Counted from the first letter of the stretch, positions 1 through 9,399 are shown. The stretch: DNA of 64,000 nt from Desulfosarcina sp. BuS5 (GCF_028752835.1 NZ_CP087953.1:44572-108571); one strand, 5' to 3'. Notes: generated from the sequence alone by a model not told the origin. Numbers and translations: made by a program.

Positions 1-1
1 C

Positions 2-748
2 CGGACCCTGTTTATGTGCTCTGTCTTTTCCAGGCATTTGCTGGGAAATGATTTTTTTGGCGAGGCAACTCGGGCGCTGGAAAAAAGCATTGCTCAATTG
101 CCGCTGCAAAAAGAATTTTCAGCGGAGCTTTATGGTGTCTTTGCTCCCGGAAGCATTGATTATACGCCCTACCAGAAGACGATGCGGCTCCTTGCTACGG
201 CTATGGAGACCCAAAAAGTATGCAAGCTGACCTATAAAAATTTAGTGGAGGCCGATTCAAAAACATTTTACATAAAACCGCTAAAAATTTTTTCAAGCAG
301 GGATACGGTTTATCTCCATGCTCAAATGGCAAAGGCTCCCGGGAAAAAATATATAGAACCTGAATTTGACCCGCTCCTTGCGATTCACAGGATCAAGAAA
401 ATCGAAGTTACGGATCGTGTTTTTGAATTTCCTGGAGACTATAATTTTGAAAAAGTATTTAACCGGAATTTCGGGATAATCAAGAAAGAAATCTTTAAGG
501 TGACGGTTGAATTTTCAGGATCAGCCGGGGCCTATGTTTCAGAACGGATATGGAGTCCTGACCAGAAAATTGTCAGAAAAAGAAACGGCATCCTTCAACT
601 GACATTCAGTGCATCATCAGAGCCTGAAACAATCGCCTGGATTCTCTCTTTTGGGAAAAGCGCTGAATTGATTAAGCCCCGCAAGCTTGTGGAAAAAATT
701 AAAATAGAGCTTAACAGGATGGTTGACTTATATTTTAAAAACAAGTGA
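2..748 (+). CDS. WYL-domain transcription regulator, 5'-truncated by window edge
   Basis: The frame is already open at base 2, so the gene begins before the window and its N-terminal part, usually a winged-helix DNA-binding domain in this family, is not visible. The visible part of about 247 residues looks like a WYL module: a beta-rich stretch with CKLTYKNL and FYIKPLKIF, then a second segment ending near WILSFGKSAELIKP that resembles the WCX extension. WYL proteins are sensors or regulators often found near DNA repair and defence genes. A hairpin terminator follows at 829-862, so it probably ends a transcription unit. The family call is good; the ligand and targets cannot be told. Confidence 0.75.
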   Translation, partial: RTLFMCSVFSRHLLGNDFFGEATRALEKSIAQLPLQKEFSAELYGVFAPGSIDYTPYQKTMRLLATAMETQKVCKLTYKNLVEADSKTFYIKPLKIFSSRDTVYLHAQMAKAPGKKYIEPEFDPLLAIHRIKKIEVTDRVFEFPGDYNFEKVFNRNFGIIKKEIFKVTVEFSGSAGAYVSERIWSPDQKIVRKRNGILQLTFSASSEPETIAWILSFGKSAELIKPRKLVEKIKIELNRMVDLYFKNK

Positions 749-828
749 AATTATCTGATCACGTCTCAAAAAGAGTCACTGCTATTTACGGAATTAAACG
801 GCTATTGGGGAAAGCACACAACCATTCA

Positions 829-862
829 CTGGTGCGGACGTAAAAAGCTGCACCAGTTTTTT
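829..862 (+). terminator. Rho-independent terminator after the WYL gene
   Basis: CTGGTGC (829-835) pairs with GCACCAG (850-856) and is followed at once by six T residues. It lies 80 bases after the WYL stop codon. Confidence 0.7.
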
Positions 863-899
863 CCTTAGCCGTTAATCAGTATCAACACAGGAATATACA

Positions 900-1247
900 A
901 TGTATAGTTGTTTTTTTGATAATTATGATTCATCGAAAAAATATTCACATTCACAAATTCAGGAAATAATTGAATCCAGAAGAAACGTTCTGTGTTTTTA
1001 TGCGAAAAAAATCGGAAAGAAACGATGTGCATTAGGCTTAAATTTTGATGAATATGATCAGAGCGATGGTGCCGTACCTTTGCATATATTATTGGATGAT
1101 GACGTGCGGGCATTATCTCTTACACAAGGTAAAAAAATCCTGAAGACTTTCAAAAAATCTCAAGTTGGGAAAGATGTAATCGTTATTTATGCTGCACAAA
1201 ATTGCAAAGGATGGTTTAAAATGAGATTCGAATTAGGGCCCAATTAA
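900..1247 (+). CDS. Hypothetical protein, 115 aa
   Basis: I do not recognise a family. The frame starts at an ATG, 38 bases after the terminator, and encodes a small soluble protein with no signal peptide or membrane segment. Its composition (KKIGKKRCALGLNFDEYD, then LHILLDDDVRALSL, ending in WFKMRFELGPN) looks like a genuine coded alpha/beta protein. The ribosome-binding site is weak (AGGA about 10 bases upstream). It stands alone between the WYL gene and a decayed stretch running the other way. Real gene more likely than not; function unknown. Confidence 0.5.
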   Translation: MYSCFFDNYDSSKKYSHSQIQEIIESRRNVLCFYAKKIGKKRCALGLNFDEYDQSDGAVPLHILLDDDVRALSLTQGKKILKTFKKSQVGKDVIVIYAAQNCKGWFKMRFELGPN

Positions 1248-1460
1248 AACATAGCTGCGTTTTGACGCAATAAAAATTCCTAAAAGCAGAATAGCGCTGG
1301 GACAAAACGCTCACTGAATCGGAAAGTCCTTCATTACATCGGGTCATCTTGCATAAAGGTACGAAACGCAACATAGGAATTAGGGTACCACGGACATTTA
1401 TGCGTAAACCTGAATCTTCCACATAGCCCTTTTTTATAGTTATAACCAATTGAAAACAAA

Positions 1461-1672
1461 CTATTTTACTATTTTATTTGTGTAGTGACAACTGGTTTTT
1501 ATTTTTTCCAATGCAAAGATTTTCCAAAGCTTTTTTTGAACAGCAATCCTTTCAGTAATTTTACGTTCCGCATCTGTAGAACTATAAACCCTTATAACTT
1601 CCTGGATATCTGTTAATTCATCTTTCAGGACAGTTGTACTCTTTTTTATATCCTTTCTGTTCGGTCATCCAT
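1461..1672 (-). pseudogene. Remnant of a small coiled-coil protein with one frameshift
   Basis: On the minus strand an ATG at 1672 opens a frame reading MDDRTER. One base out of phase it continues as KDIKKSTTVLKDELTDIQE and runs on to a stop at 1461-1463 (about 70 residues in all). The second frame is open, helix-rich and has no start of its own, so a single-base shift near GAAAGGATATAAAAAAG is the simplest reading. It sits just downstream of the UmuC gene on the same strand. The rest of 1248-1742 holds nothing I can name. Confidence 0.35.
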
Positions 1673-1742
1673 TGCAGATATACTGCTATTCAACTGAAAT
1701 TATAAAATTTTATGCCTTTAATTCCAGAGCAACACTACTTAC

Positions 1743-2771
1743 TCATGACACTTTAAGCAGCTGATCCCAATTTGTTGTATATAAAGGTGAACGTCTCTTA
1801 AATACGGTTTTCCACCTTTGGTTGAGGGTTATACCTGCTGCTGCGTATTTTAAAGTATCTGAGCCCATTTTTTTATTTATCTCGTCCAAAGTCTGCATGA
1901 GCTGTTTTGAACGTTTGAAATCTATGCAATGAAAAAGATTTGTTTGTATTGGGCTTTCAGGGACTAAATGTCTGAACATGACACCTGCCTTTTTGTACAA
2001 GCGCCCTTTTCTGAAAATCGCTTCAATGCCCTTATGTGCATAATGGATAAGCTCAGAAGTATCGTTGCTTGCAACAGGAAGCTTTATAGTTTCAACATTG
2101 ACATAATAATTTTCTTTTTTAAAACGATTGGTCATAAGGAAAACCATTAGTGCTCCCGCAACAGAATGTTCTTTTCTCAACTTTTCACCCCCAAGAGACG
2201 CATAAGCAGCGACAGCCTCTTTCAGGTCACTCAAGGACTCTATTGAATTTTTGAATGTTCTGGATACAGTTATGCCTTTCTTTGGGGGTGGAAAGTGTTC
2301 CAAAGTATAACAGGAAATCCCTCTTAGTTCCTGAAGCAGCCGGATTCCCGTAATGCCCATTTTTTTCTTTATAAAGTTGTCATCAGAATCACGCAGTTGC
2401 AGGGCATTATGAATGCCATAATTGTTCAAAAACTTGGAATAACTGCGTCCTATACCCCAAACATCTCCAACGTCTGTTATCTCAAGCGCCCTGTTTTGAT
2501 AATGTGAAGCGGTTAAATTCAAAACACCCTCTGCCTTTACAGATTTTTTAGCGATCTTGTTTGCGATTTTAGCAAGGGTTTTGGTTTCAGCAATGCCAAT
2601 AGAAACAGGAATGCCTGTCCATTGTTTTATTGTAGATCGAACTTTGTGTCCATAATCAGTCAAATCGTATCGTTTGAACTGAGACATGTCCAGGAATGCT
2701 TCATCAATGGAATAAATTTCAATATCAGTGGTAAATCCGGAAAGGGTGTTCATTATTCTTTGTGACATGTT
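1743..2771 (-). pseudogene. umuC: UmuC/DinB-type Y-family DNA polymerase, N-terminus removed by Tn3
   Basis: About 340 residues of an error-prone Y-family polymerase remain. The catalytic motif YSIDEAFLD lies near the new N-terminus, followed by the palm/thumb stretch PVSIGIAETKTLAKIANKIA, the helix-hairpin-helix region DVWGIGRSYSKFL and a DUF4113-like tail ending SPLYTTNWDQLLKVS. Full-length UmuC proteins carry about 70 more residues with the first catalytic aspartate (DxNxFYA type). Here the frame enters the Tn3 inverted repeat at 2772 and no such segment exists in the window. The product would lack a metal-binding residue and is very probably inactive. UmuC normally acts in SOS translesion synthesis with UmuD; no umuD is visible. 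Confidence 0.85.
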
Positions 2772-2814
2772 GGGTATTTTTGACCAACGCCGCAAAAAGG
2801 TAAAATAAGGAATT

Positions 2815-5800
2815 TCAGTTCAAATATCTGGAGCCTTCTGTCAGATGAATCCCCATTGATTTCTCATCAAGATTGTTAATGATTTCTGATATATTTATAA
2901 AACTCGCTTTCCTGTGAAATTCATATACTCCGTATAGGTTTATATGCCTCCATGCTACCGGCGAGATTGCTTTTATAAAATCGGTCTCAGCCATATCATT
3001 CGCTTCTTTCTTCTTGAGTAATTCCGAAAGAATATATGCATTATAGAAAATGATAGCATTGGTGATAAGCCGGGTACATTCACTCCATATCTGCTGTTCC
3101 AGTTCTGTTTTCACACGGAATTTTCCAAAGAATGCGTAAAAGACAGCCTTCCTGAGCTTGTTGTAGGCTTCGCCTCGGTTCAGGGCCTTTTGAACATTGC
3201 GTCTAAGCTCTATAGAATCAACGTACTTAAGGATATAAAGTGTTTTTACAATATTATCCAGTTCCCAAAGAGCTTTTTTGGTTCTGTTCTTTCGTGCATA
3301 AGAACTTAGTTTCCTGATAATGGTACTTTGTGTCGAAGATTTGAAACCGAGAGAGACAAAGATTTTCAAAATGTTTTCCCACTCTTCCTTGATGAGCTTG
3401 GCGTTAATTTTACGAATGGGTTTGAGCAGATAATCTCCGTACTGCTTTGGATTCTTAAAGCCATATATCATTTTGGACCTACTACCGAGTTTGGCGTAAC
3501 GTGGTGCGAACATATGCCCGAAAACATGGAGAAGGATAAAATTTACTTGATTCGTACCATGGGTATCTGTTGAATGCCGGTCGGAAATGATTTCTGATGA
3601 GTTATTGAAGAGTAGATCAAAAACGTAATGGCTTTCGTGTTCGTTGGCCCCAATAATTTTGGCATTCACGGGAATATGATTTGCTACCATAGTGTAAGCT
3701 GATATTCCTTTCTTCAGGCCAAAGTATTTGGGGGAGTACCGGGAGTTGATGGTGTTAAATTGAGTTTCATATTTTTGTCCATCACTGCTGGAATGAATGG
3801 TTTCTTCTCTGATATTGAAATATTTAAAAACTGGCAACGTGGCCATAACATTACTAATTTTGTCATTGGCCTTTTTAAGAGTTTCGAGCCTTATGAAGTT
3901 GTTAGCAGTGGGCACAATCTCTTGATAGTTCATATCAGAAATTTCAGCCATTTTGGAAAGACCAATATTGGTACCAAAGGCGACAATGCCGGCAATAATC
4001 CTGTGATCTTCGATCTCATTTTTAACATATCTGTCCAAGATATGAGTGAAAGAAGATATAAAGTCGCAGTGCTCATCAACAAAATAAAGCAAATCGTTAA
4101 CTCCTATTTGGCGAAATTGCTCATAGATAAGATTGTTTACGGACTCTTCTTCCTTTTTGTACGGAAGGCTCCACTTGATATTATCCCCCTTCCCGGTGAT
4201 CTTGATGTCCTTATTTTTCCCTTCCTTTATTCGTACGTTGACGGCTTCCAGGGAGCTCTCAAGTTCTTCTTCAAAAGAAGCCAATATGTCATCAATCGAC
4301 ATCTGCAAAAAGGGAATATCGAGATCCTTAATCAATTGTTCCTTGTTCTTCTCCCAGTATTCATTATCAACGAGATCATCCTCAAAACTCTTAAAATTCA
4401 GACTGTTCCTTATGAATATCTCTCCTGCATCAAGACGATTTTTTAAGAGGCGATAAACCAAAAACTCATACTTGTCGCCATTTATCGCTTTTATCTTACG
4501 TTTCTTTCCTTTTCTTTTAACTTCCCGTGATTCGAAGATGTAGCGTTTTATTTTTTTGGGGATAAACTCCTGTGGAAAATTTTGCTTTTTGATCTGGCTT
4601 AAACTTTTCTTCTTAAGAAATGAATCTTTGAGAAAAGTTGCAGCTTCAAGAAGTGGATCTTCTTCGATCTGGCTCTTAAATTCAAGATTTAGAAAGAGTG
4701 GTCTAATATTCTTCTTAAATTTCGAAGATTCGGCCACATAATGATTCCATTCATAGTCGGCGACATCAATCTTTGTTTTGGAGATGAATTTGGAAAGAAA
4801 AGGTATTTTGTCTTTTTCCAGAATGGAGAAGGCTATTTCCTGTATGTCTTCAAATGTCGTATCCTTCGGGATATTATCATTTATGTATAATTCTATGAGC
4901 CGCCCTGCCTCTTTGACATATTTGTTCCCCTCAACTGTGTATTCATATACTTTTTTTTTGGCGATCTGCTTTGCGTTGGCAAGAAATTGGCTCACGTAAT
5001 AGAGGAAGGTTTTGGTCAAATTGTCATTAATTTTCTGGTACCGGATAAATATGAAGCAGAGCAGATATAAGTAAGCCGTCTCCCTGTTGATTCGCTTCAT
5101 CTTTTGAACGGTATAATACTCTACCAATGAGGCATAATATTTGATGTTTTCGTTTGAGATCCTGACATTAGGCAAAAACTCTTCTGCTAGATTATAGACA
5201 GACTTGAGGACTTCTAATTTCTTGATTTCTTGAGATATTTCTTTATAGCTGAAGTCCTTCGGCTCTTTTTTCAATAGAGTAAGTTCATAAAGCCCACCTT
5301 CCTCAGCACTTAGAATTTTTTCAAAGGCTTCGTAATTCTCTTCAGAAATATATTGAGAAATCGCCGTTACAAGGCGGGTCATTTCGGTCGTAAGCGCTTT
5401 CCCAACAATATTCTGCATAACACTGTAGCCGGGAATGACGACACGATGAGTTTCCAAGTAACTAAGCAATTCACGAAAAATATAGATAGGTTTAGAGTGA
5501 ATGGACACAAAAAAATTGGCTTTCTCCTCCAATTTCTCTCTGGTCTCTTCTGTCGCAACACGATATCTATGCAGTTCTAAAATTTGCCTCTGTTGACTCA
5601 AGCGAGTGGGCTTTGACACTTCGATGTCCCTTAACTCATGACCATGGCGATAGAAATATTTGTGCGGGATATACTCAATGTCCTCTTCAACCTCACGGTA
5701 AGAGAAAACAAAAAACATTTTCTTTGCCTTGAAATACCCTAACTGCAATATGAAGTAAATTTTTGACCGGATTGATCGTAGAGAACTTAATACATTTTCT

Positions 5801-5919
5801 TCTGCCCGACTGAGTGCAAAATACTTTGCCCTTTCCTCAACATTAAATTCGGGTAGGCCATACAACTCTTTAATCTCACTATCGGTGAGTATTTTTAGCC
5901 TTTTCCCGGGATCAGCCAT
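2815..5919 (-). CDS. tnpA: Tn3-family transposase TnpA, 1034 aa (copy 1)
   Basis: The length is typical for the family (about 960-1040 residues). The N-terminal part resembles the DUF4158 end-binding region. The C-terminal catalytic half carries SSSDGQ near residue 711 and ISDRHSTDTHG near residue 784, consistent with the first two acidic residues of the DDE active site. A conserved helix ELEQQIWSECTRLITNAI near residue 940 probably holds the third. The protein binds the 38-bp ends and carries out replicative transposition to a cointegrate, which TnpR resolves. The stop codon lies only 6 bases inside the end repeat. Identical in sequence to the copy at 21342-24446. Confidence 0.95.
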   Translation of the reverse strand: MADPGKRLKILTDSEIKELYGLPEFNVEERAKYFALSRAEENVLSSLRSIRSKIYFILQLGYFKAKKMFFVFSYREVEEDIEYIPHKYFYRHGHELRDIEVSKPTRLSQQRQILELHRYRVATEETREKLEEKANFFVSIHSKPIYIFRELLSYLETHRVVIPGYSVMQNIVGKALTTEMTRLVTAISQYISEENYEAFEKILSAEEGGLYELTLLKKEPKDFSYKEISQEIKKLEVLKSVYNLAEEFLPNVRISNENIKYYASLVEYYTVQKMKRINRETAYLYLLCFIFIRYQKINDNLTKTFLYYVSQFLANAKQIAKKKVYEYTVEGNKYVKEAGRLIELYINDNIPKDTTFEDIQEIAFSILEKDKIPFLSKFISKTKIDVADYEWNHYVAESSKFKKNIRPLFLNLEFKSQIEEDPLLEAATFLKDSFLKKKSLSQIKKQNFPQEFIPKKIKRYIFESREVKRKGKKRKIKAINGDKYEFLVYRLLKNRLDAGEIFIRNSLNFKSFEDDLVDNEYWEKNKEQLIKDLDIPFLQMSIDDILASFEEELESSLEAVNVRIKEGKNKDIKITGKGDNIKWSLPYKKEEESVNNLIYEQFRQIGVNDLLYFVDEHCDFISSFTHILDRYVKNEIEDHRIIAGIVAFGTNIGLSKMAEISDMNYQEIVPTANNFIRLETLKKANDKISNVMATLPVFKYFNIREETIHSSSDGQKYETQFNTINSRYSPKYFGLKKGISAYTMVANHIPVNAKIIGANEHESHYVFDLLFNNSSEIISDRHSTDTHGTNQVNFILLHVFGHMFAPRYAKLGSRSKMIYGFKNPKQYGDYLLKPIRKINAKLIKEEWENILKIFVSLGFKSSTQSTIIRKLSSYARKNRTKKALWELDNIVKTLYILKYVDSIELRRNVQKALNRGEAYNKLRKAVFYAFFGKFRVKTELEQQIWSECTRLITNAIIFYNAYILSELLKKKEANDMAETDFIKAISPVAWRHINLYGVYEFHRKASFINISEIINNLDEKSMGIHLTEGSRYLN

Positions 5920-6079
5920 AGGTGGTCCTGTTTTCTTAAAAACGGTCGTTTTTGATAAAAGATTTATCTTTGGCCAAGAACACCTTCAAAATGTCCATTT
6001 TTATTCTCAAAAAGGTTTCTTGAAATATATTTCTCAATTTACTATAATAAAAACGAGTTTTGAGAAAGGATAAAATTCC
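5920..6079 (+). promoter_or_regulatory. Tn3 res site and tnpR promoter (copy 1)
   Basis: This 160-bp gap between divergent tnpA and tnpR is where Tn3-type elements place the resolvase-binding res site. A strong sigma-70 promoter for tnpR is visible: TTGAAA (6020-6025), 17-bp spacer, TATAAT (6043-6048). Repeats of the type TTCTCAA/TTGAGAA at about 6004, 6031 and 6058 are candidate resolvase half-sites. Resolvase bound here would also repress both genes. Confidence 0.6.
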
Positions 6080-6637
6080 ATGTTGATAGGTTATGCCCGT
6101 GTCTCTTCAGAAGATCAAAATCTGGATTTGCAATTTGATGCCTTAAAAAAAGCAGGCTGTTCGAGAATGTTTTCAGACAAATTATCGGGTATACACAAAA
6201 TGAGACCCGGGCTAGACGATGCGCTTTCCCATCTGCGATCAAGCGATACGTTTGTGATCTGGAAGCTTGATCGATTGGGGCGCAATTTAAAGGGACTAAT
6301 AGACTTGGTGGGAAAGCTTGAGGAGGACGGTATTCACTTTCAGAGCATTACCGATGGAATTGATACCACCTCGCCAGCGGGCAGGTTTTTTTTTCACGTA
6401 ATGGCCTCCCTTGCTCAGATGGAGCGGGAGCTGCTAATAGAGCGGACCAAAGCAGGGTTAATGGCTGCAAAGAAACGAGGCCGGGTGGGGGGACGCCGAC
6501 GCACAATGACTCCAAGTAAAGTCGAAGCGGCTAAAAAGCTTTTGGCTGAAAGAATGCCACCTCGGGAGGTTGCACAAAATTTAGGGGTATCAATTCCCAC
6601 CCTTTACCGGTGGTGTCCAGCTTCAGAAAGAGCTTAG
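6080..6637 (+). CDS. tnpR: Tn3 serine resolvase TnpR, 185 aa (copy 1)
   Basis: A serine recombinase of normal length for resolvase/invertase proteins. The N-terminal catalytic domain begins GYARVSSEDQ with the nucleophile expected at Ser9. It continues through IWKLDRLGRNLKGL and ASLAQMERELLIERT, which carry the conserved arginines and the dimer helix, and ends in a helix-turn-helix (PPREVAQNLGVSIPTLYRW, residues about 160-180) that reads res half-sites. It resolves cointegrates between two res sites. With two inverted copies here, its action would give inversion or nothing, not deletion. Identical to the copy at 20624-21181. Confidence 0.95.
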   Translation: MLIGYARVSSEDQNLDLQFDALKKAGCSRMFSDKLSGIHKMRPGLDDALSHLRSSDTFVIWKLDRLGRNLKGLIDLVGKLEEDGIHFQSITDGIDTTSPAGRFFFHVMASLAQMERELLIERTKAGLMAAKKRGRVGGRRRTMTPSKVEAAKKLLAERMPPREVAQNLGVSIPTLYRWCPASERA

Positions 6638-6757
6638 CTGGATTATAGTGCCAGTCATATGACCGGAACGATAGCAAGGACTTACCAACTATCAATTAGG
6701 GAATTTTGACCATAAATTCCTTATTTTACCTTTTTGCGGCGTTGGTCAAAAATTCCC

Positions 6758-7300
6758 AAGTTGAGTTTTCATATTAACCAGGTCTTTATAAGAAATCCTC
6801 TCCTTGATGATATTAAAATTAAAGATCGGTTTTTCATTTTTAATTTTTGCAAATTCAATTAAAGCCAGGATCACGATCAGGGTGGTCTCGTAGGCGATAT
6901 TAATAAAAAATTCTTCTTTAGCCTTGATGCCCGAAATAACATGGGAAACAATCTCTTCCGGCATGTAATAATGTGATAAAGGGTCTATTTGAGCGGAACA
7001 TTCCGGAAAAATCGGAGTGACCAGGCTGAGAGCTTTTTGGCATTTTTCTTCATTAACGACCTGGACTATTTTTGAAAAAATATCCGGATCACCCTTGGGG
7101 TCGAAAAAAACAACTGAATATCCTTTGCGGATATCCTGTTCGATCATCTGTTCAATCAGTTTGGTTTTACCTATTCGGGTTGTTCCGAAACAAAAAAGAT
7201 GCCCTTTCCTGGCAGAATCAGGCAAGCTTATTTTTTTAATTTTGCCTTGATTTTCAAGACTCCAGCCATGGCCTAAAAAAGTTGACGGTTTTCGAAACAT
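6758..7300 (-). pseudogene. traD: Truncated TraD/TraG-type coupling protein (duplicate)
   Basis: The first 180 or so residues of the coupling protein encoded intact at 41850-43169. The Walker A motif GTTRIGKTK is kept (residues 39-47) but the reading frame is cut after YKDLVNMKTQL by the Tn3 end, so Walker B and the rest of the ATPase are missing. The fragment cannot power DNA transfer. It differs from the intact copy at several residues. Confidence 0.93.
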
Positions 7301-8056
7301 TATCTTTCCATAATTTCCCTGTTTTTAAGTTCAATAAATTTTCTATACCAATCCACCCCCCAAATCGTTAGAAAGGGCATAACCATGGCAACTCCGAATA
7401 TGGCCAGGGTTTCAAAAGCTCTTTTTACAAGCAGGGGTTTCAGGTACAGGATGATGTCATACAGCTTTACGGCCAGATGATATTTTTTAAGCATCACATA
7501 TTTTGAAAAGTTCCAGGTGGATTCAGGGGTGATATGGTTTGATATGAACATTAAAACAAAAAATAAAAGCAGCCCCTTAACGCAAAGCGAGCAGAAACGA
7601 CCGAATAAAAGCATATCTACTGCTCTTTTGGTGATTTTGCCGATATGGTAACGGCCCATATAGCAGCATAATCCCCCGGAAATAAGAACCGGTATCAGGT
7701 TGATCAACCAGATAAAAACATCATATTCAAGAGGTGGAAAATATCCGGCAATCCAGGCACGGATATTTTGATCCGAGATCATAGGTAAAGTCAGACACAT
7801 TAGAAAAGCAAAAATAAGCGCCTCGAAAAAACCGGCGCCAAAACCTACGAAAAAAATTAAGCTTGCCCCGGATGGTTAAAAAATCATCCGGTATTTCTTT
7901 GCCTTTTGATTCAATAATGTAAAATTGCTGAATTTGTGAAATTGCATCCAGTAAATGCGGAAAAATCCTGTTACTGCTGCCGGCATCGGATGACCCCATC
8001 GGGATAATAGTGCCTGATCCGGAATCTTCGTATTTGCTTGTATATGTTTTTGTCAT
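7300..8056 (-). pseudogene. Membrane protein of the transfer region, frameshifted (duplicate)
   Basis: Counterpart of 41094-41850. Two overlapping frames (8056-7727 and 7800-7300) join into one sensible protein if a run of seven A (T on the coding strand) near 7852 is read one base shorter. The soluble start MTKTYTSKYEDSGSG then flows into the membrane segment FFVGFGAGFFEALIFAFLMC. The run length is the same in both copies. About 250 residues with three or four membrane segments. It overlaps both neighbours by a few bases, as expected in an operon. See 41094-41850 for family discussion. Confidence 0.6.
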
Positions 8057-8745
8057 GAAATCATCGCCATCCCGATATTGTAAGCGCCATGCACAAACAG
8101 TGTGCTTTCCATGCCGTATTTTTTGAAAAAAAAGCCTAACATGATGCCCACCGGAAAAACCTGAACGAATTTAACCCATGCCGGATCGAGCGTGCCAAGG
8201 TGTGATACCGCCCAGAAAAAAGATGTTATCAATATTGCAATCCAGTATTGACGATTTTCAAGATTAAAAACCTTTACTATGAAATTTTGTATTCCCAGCC
8301 TGAAAATAATTTCTTCAACAATTGCAAGTTCGAGCATTACAAGCGCTGTGACAAAAGGGGAGAGCGCCTGTTTTTGAATTTTCAGCGTTGCCGGAATTTG
8401 AGGATCTGTTATTTTGAAAAGAAGGTATGAATATGTGAAAGCCGCCATAAATCCTAATGTCAATATTTTCACATATCTCGGAGAGATTGTTTTTTGGCCG
8501 CTCATTATCGGGAGTGGACAAAAATTATGTAAAGAGCAATAGTATAATCCAGCCGTAACAAAAATCATAATTTTGGCTATGCCCACCAGGTTTCCAAAAA
8601 TCAAAAACCCGAGCGGGACCTGTCGGAATACTGCAGGGTTGGAAATCAATACCACCGCATCCAGGCCAAAAACAATTCCCACAAAGATCAGGCCGAATTT
8701 GAGGAACAGGAACGTTTTTGTCCTGAACCTTAAGGTACTCCCCAT
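8053..8745 (-). pseudogene. CPBP-family intramembrane protease, 5'-truncated duplicate
   Basis: From residue RFRTKTFLF onward this matches the intact CPBP gene at 40351-41097, including the paired-glutamate motif EEIIFR and the SHLGTLDP motif. The original N-terminal membrane segment is lost: homology stops at 8730, and an ATG in foreign sequence (8745) happens to be in frame, giving MGSTLRFRTK. It could still be translated, but lacks the first helix. One active-region residue differs from the intact copy (AVSHLG here, AASHLG there). Confidence 0.8.
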
Positions 8746-8856
8746 TGTCAAGACAAAAAACAAGGTTTTTTAAGGTGCGCTTTTGAGCTATAAATAATCC
8801 TGAAAATTAAAAAAATAATAGTAAATAAAAAAAATATGTTTCTGTTTATCATAAAA

Positions 8857-8998
8857 ATGTTCATAAACAACTTAACTAATTGATTTAATAAATAATAATA
8901 CCATTCTAAAATGTTCATAACTTATTGATAAAATGTTTATAACTTTTTTGTATCTCATTAACATACTGTTAAAATTCAATATTAATATGTTTATAACT
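8857..8998. repeat. Four iteron-like repeats in AT-rich DNA
   Basis: ATGTT[C/T]ATAA[A/C] occurs at 8857, 8911, 8933 and 8987, all in the same orientation. The start-to-start spacings are 54, 22 and 54 bases, close to whole helical turns. The surrounding 8760-9100 is very AT-rich and has no gene. Such arrays are typical of replication origins or of cooperative operators. A small basic protein gene (9109-9306) lies next to it. The repeat is seen; its role is inference. Confidence 0.5.
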
Positions 8999-9108
8999 TA
9001 TGCCGCACGTTGAATAGGGCATTCACCAAAATATATTATTTTTACAACCTCACATTGATCACCATTGCTGATAAATCTTGCCTGTTACTTCCTTTAATTT
9101 GTCCGATC

Positions 9109-9306
9109 TTAACTATCAATTTCGTAATCATCCGGCAAATTCAAAAAATCTTTTTTCGCCAATTGACTCTCAATTAAATAACCAATTTGACCATTCCTCT
9201 TGAGCTGTGAAATCATCCACTGTGGTAATCTAATTGTCACAAGCTCTCGTTTCAAATGGTCTGGTTTCTTTTTTCGACCAGCCCCTGCACGTTTTCCTCC
9301 TCTCAT
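9109..9306 (-). CDS. Small basic protein, likely DNA-binding, 65 aa
   Basis: The protein starts MRGGKRAGAGRKKKPD, a basic arm common in small phage and plasmid DNA-binding proteins. It continues as ELVTIRLPQWMISQLKRNG, which looks like the beta-strand plus helix of a ribbon-helix-helix fold, and ends in an acidic tail. A good ribosome-binding site (GGAGG) precedes the ATG. Downstream lies the iteron-like array and upstream a cluster of AGCGT[T/A] inverted sites, both plausible targets. Possibly a repressor or antitoxin without partner. Family call is tentative. Confidence 0.6.
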   Translation of the reverse strand: MRGGKRAGAGRKKKPDHLKRELVTIRLPQWMISQLKRNGQIGYLIESQLAKKDFLNLPDDYEIDS

Positions 9307-9345
9307 TTTTTTACCTCCAAAACATATAGCATGTTGAATTAAGTG

Positions 9346-9399
9346 TAACGCTATTCAAAAAATCATCCTAAAAATACGCTATATATTTGATTAGCGTTA
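9346..9399. promoter_or_regulatory. Inverted-repeat operator candidate upstream of the 65-aa gene
   Basis: TAACGCTA (9346-9353) and TAGCGTTA (9392-9399) form 8-bp inverted arms, with a third half-site TACGCTAT near 9375. The cluster lies 40-95 bases upstream of the divergently read small DNA-binding gene, a usual place for autoregulation. Confidence 0.35.

Larger units (their letters stand above)
2772..6757 (-). mobile_element. Tn3-family transposon, copy 1 (3,986 bp)
   Basis: The element has 38-bp inverted repeats beginning GGG[T/A]ATTTTTGACC at 2772-2809 and, inverted, at 6720-6757; they differ at the fourth base. It carries tnpA (minus) and a divergent tnpR (plus) with a res/promoter region between, the classic Tn3 layout. 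Positions map onto copy 2 by x + y = 27261 and both encoded proteins are identical, so the copies are recent. The 5-bp flanks do not match (ATGTT left, AAGTT right), so this is not a simple insertion with a target duplication. No passenger gene is present. Confidence 0.93.
6758..8730 (-). repeat. Inverted partial duplicate of the conjugation segment 40420-42392 (1,973 bp)
   Basis: Every base here maps to the plus-strand conjugation cluster by x + y = 49150 with no length change. It contains the 3' part of a CPBP protease gene, a membrane-protein gene and the first 180 codons of the coupling-protein gene. A few substitutions separate the copies (for example AKIKNEKPI versus AKVKNEKPV, and AVSHLG versus AASHLG), so the duplication is not brand new. 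One edge is the Tn3 end at 6757/6758; the other is a sharp break at 8730. Confidence 0.93.

Noticed and set aside
1216..1449. Minus-strand frame of 77 codons
   Set aside because: No ribosome-binding site, odd composition and overlap with the end of the 115-aa gene.
3328..5580. Several open frames on the plus strand inside tnpA (up to 228 codons), repeated in the second copy
   Set aside because: They lie antisense to a full-length transposase, lack ribosome-binding sites and have low-complexity composition.
2767..6762. 5-bp target duplication around Tn3 copy 1
   Set aside because: ATGTT and AAGTT differ at one base; without other support this is not taken as a duplication.
9346..9399. TAACGCTA...TAGCGTTATGC looks like another attC
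   Set aside because: Too short and without the long paired stem or R/L box order; better seen as an operator of the neighbouring small gene.
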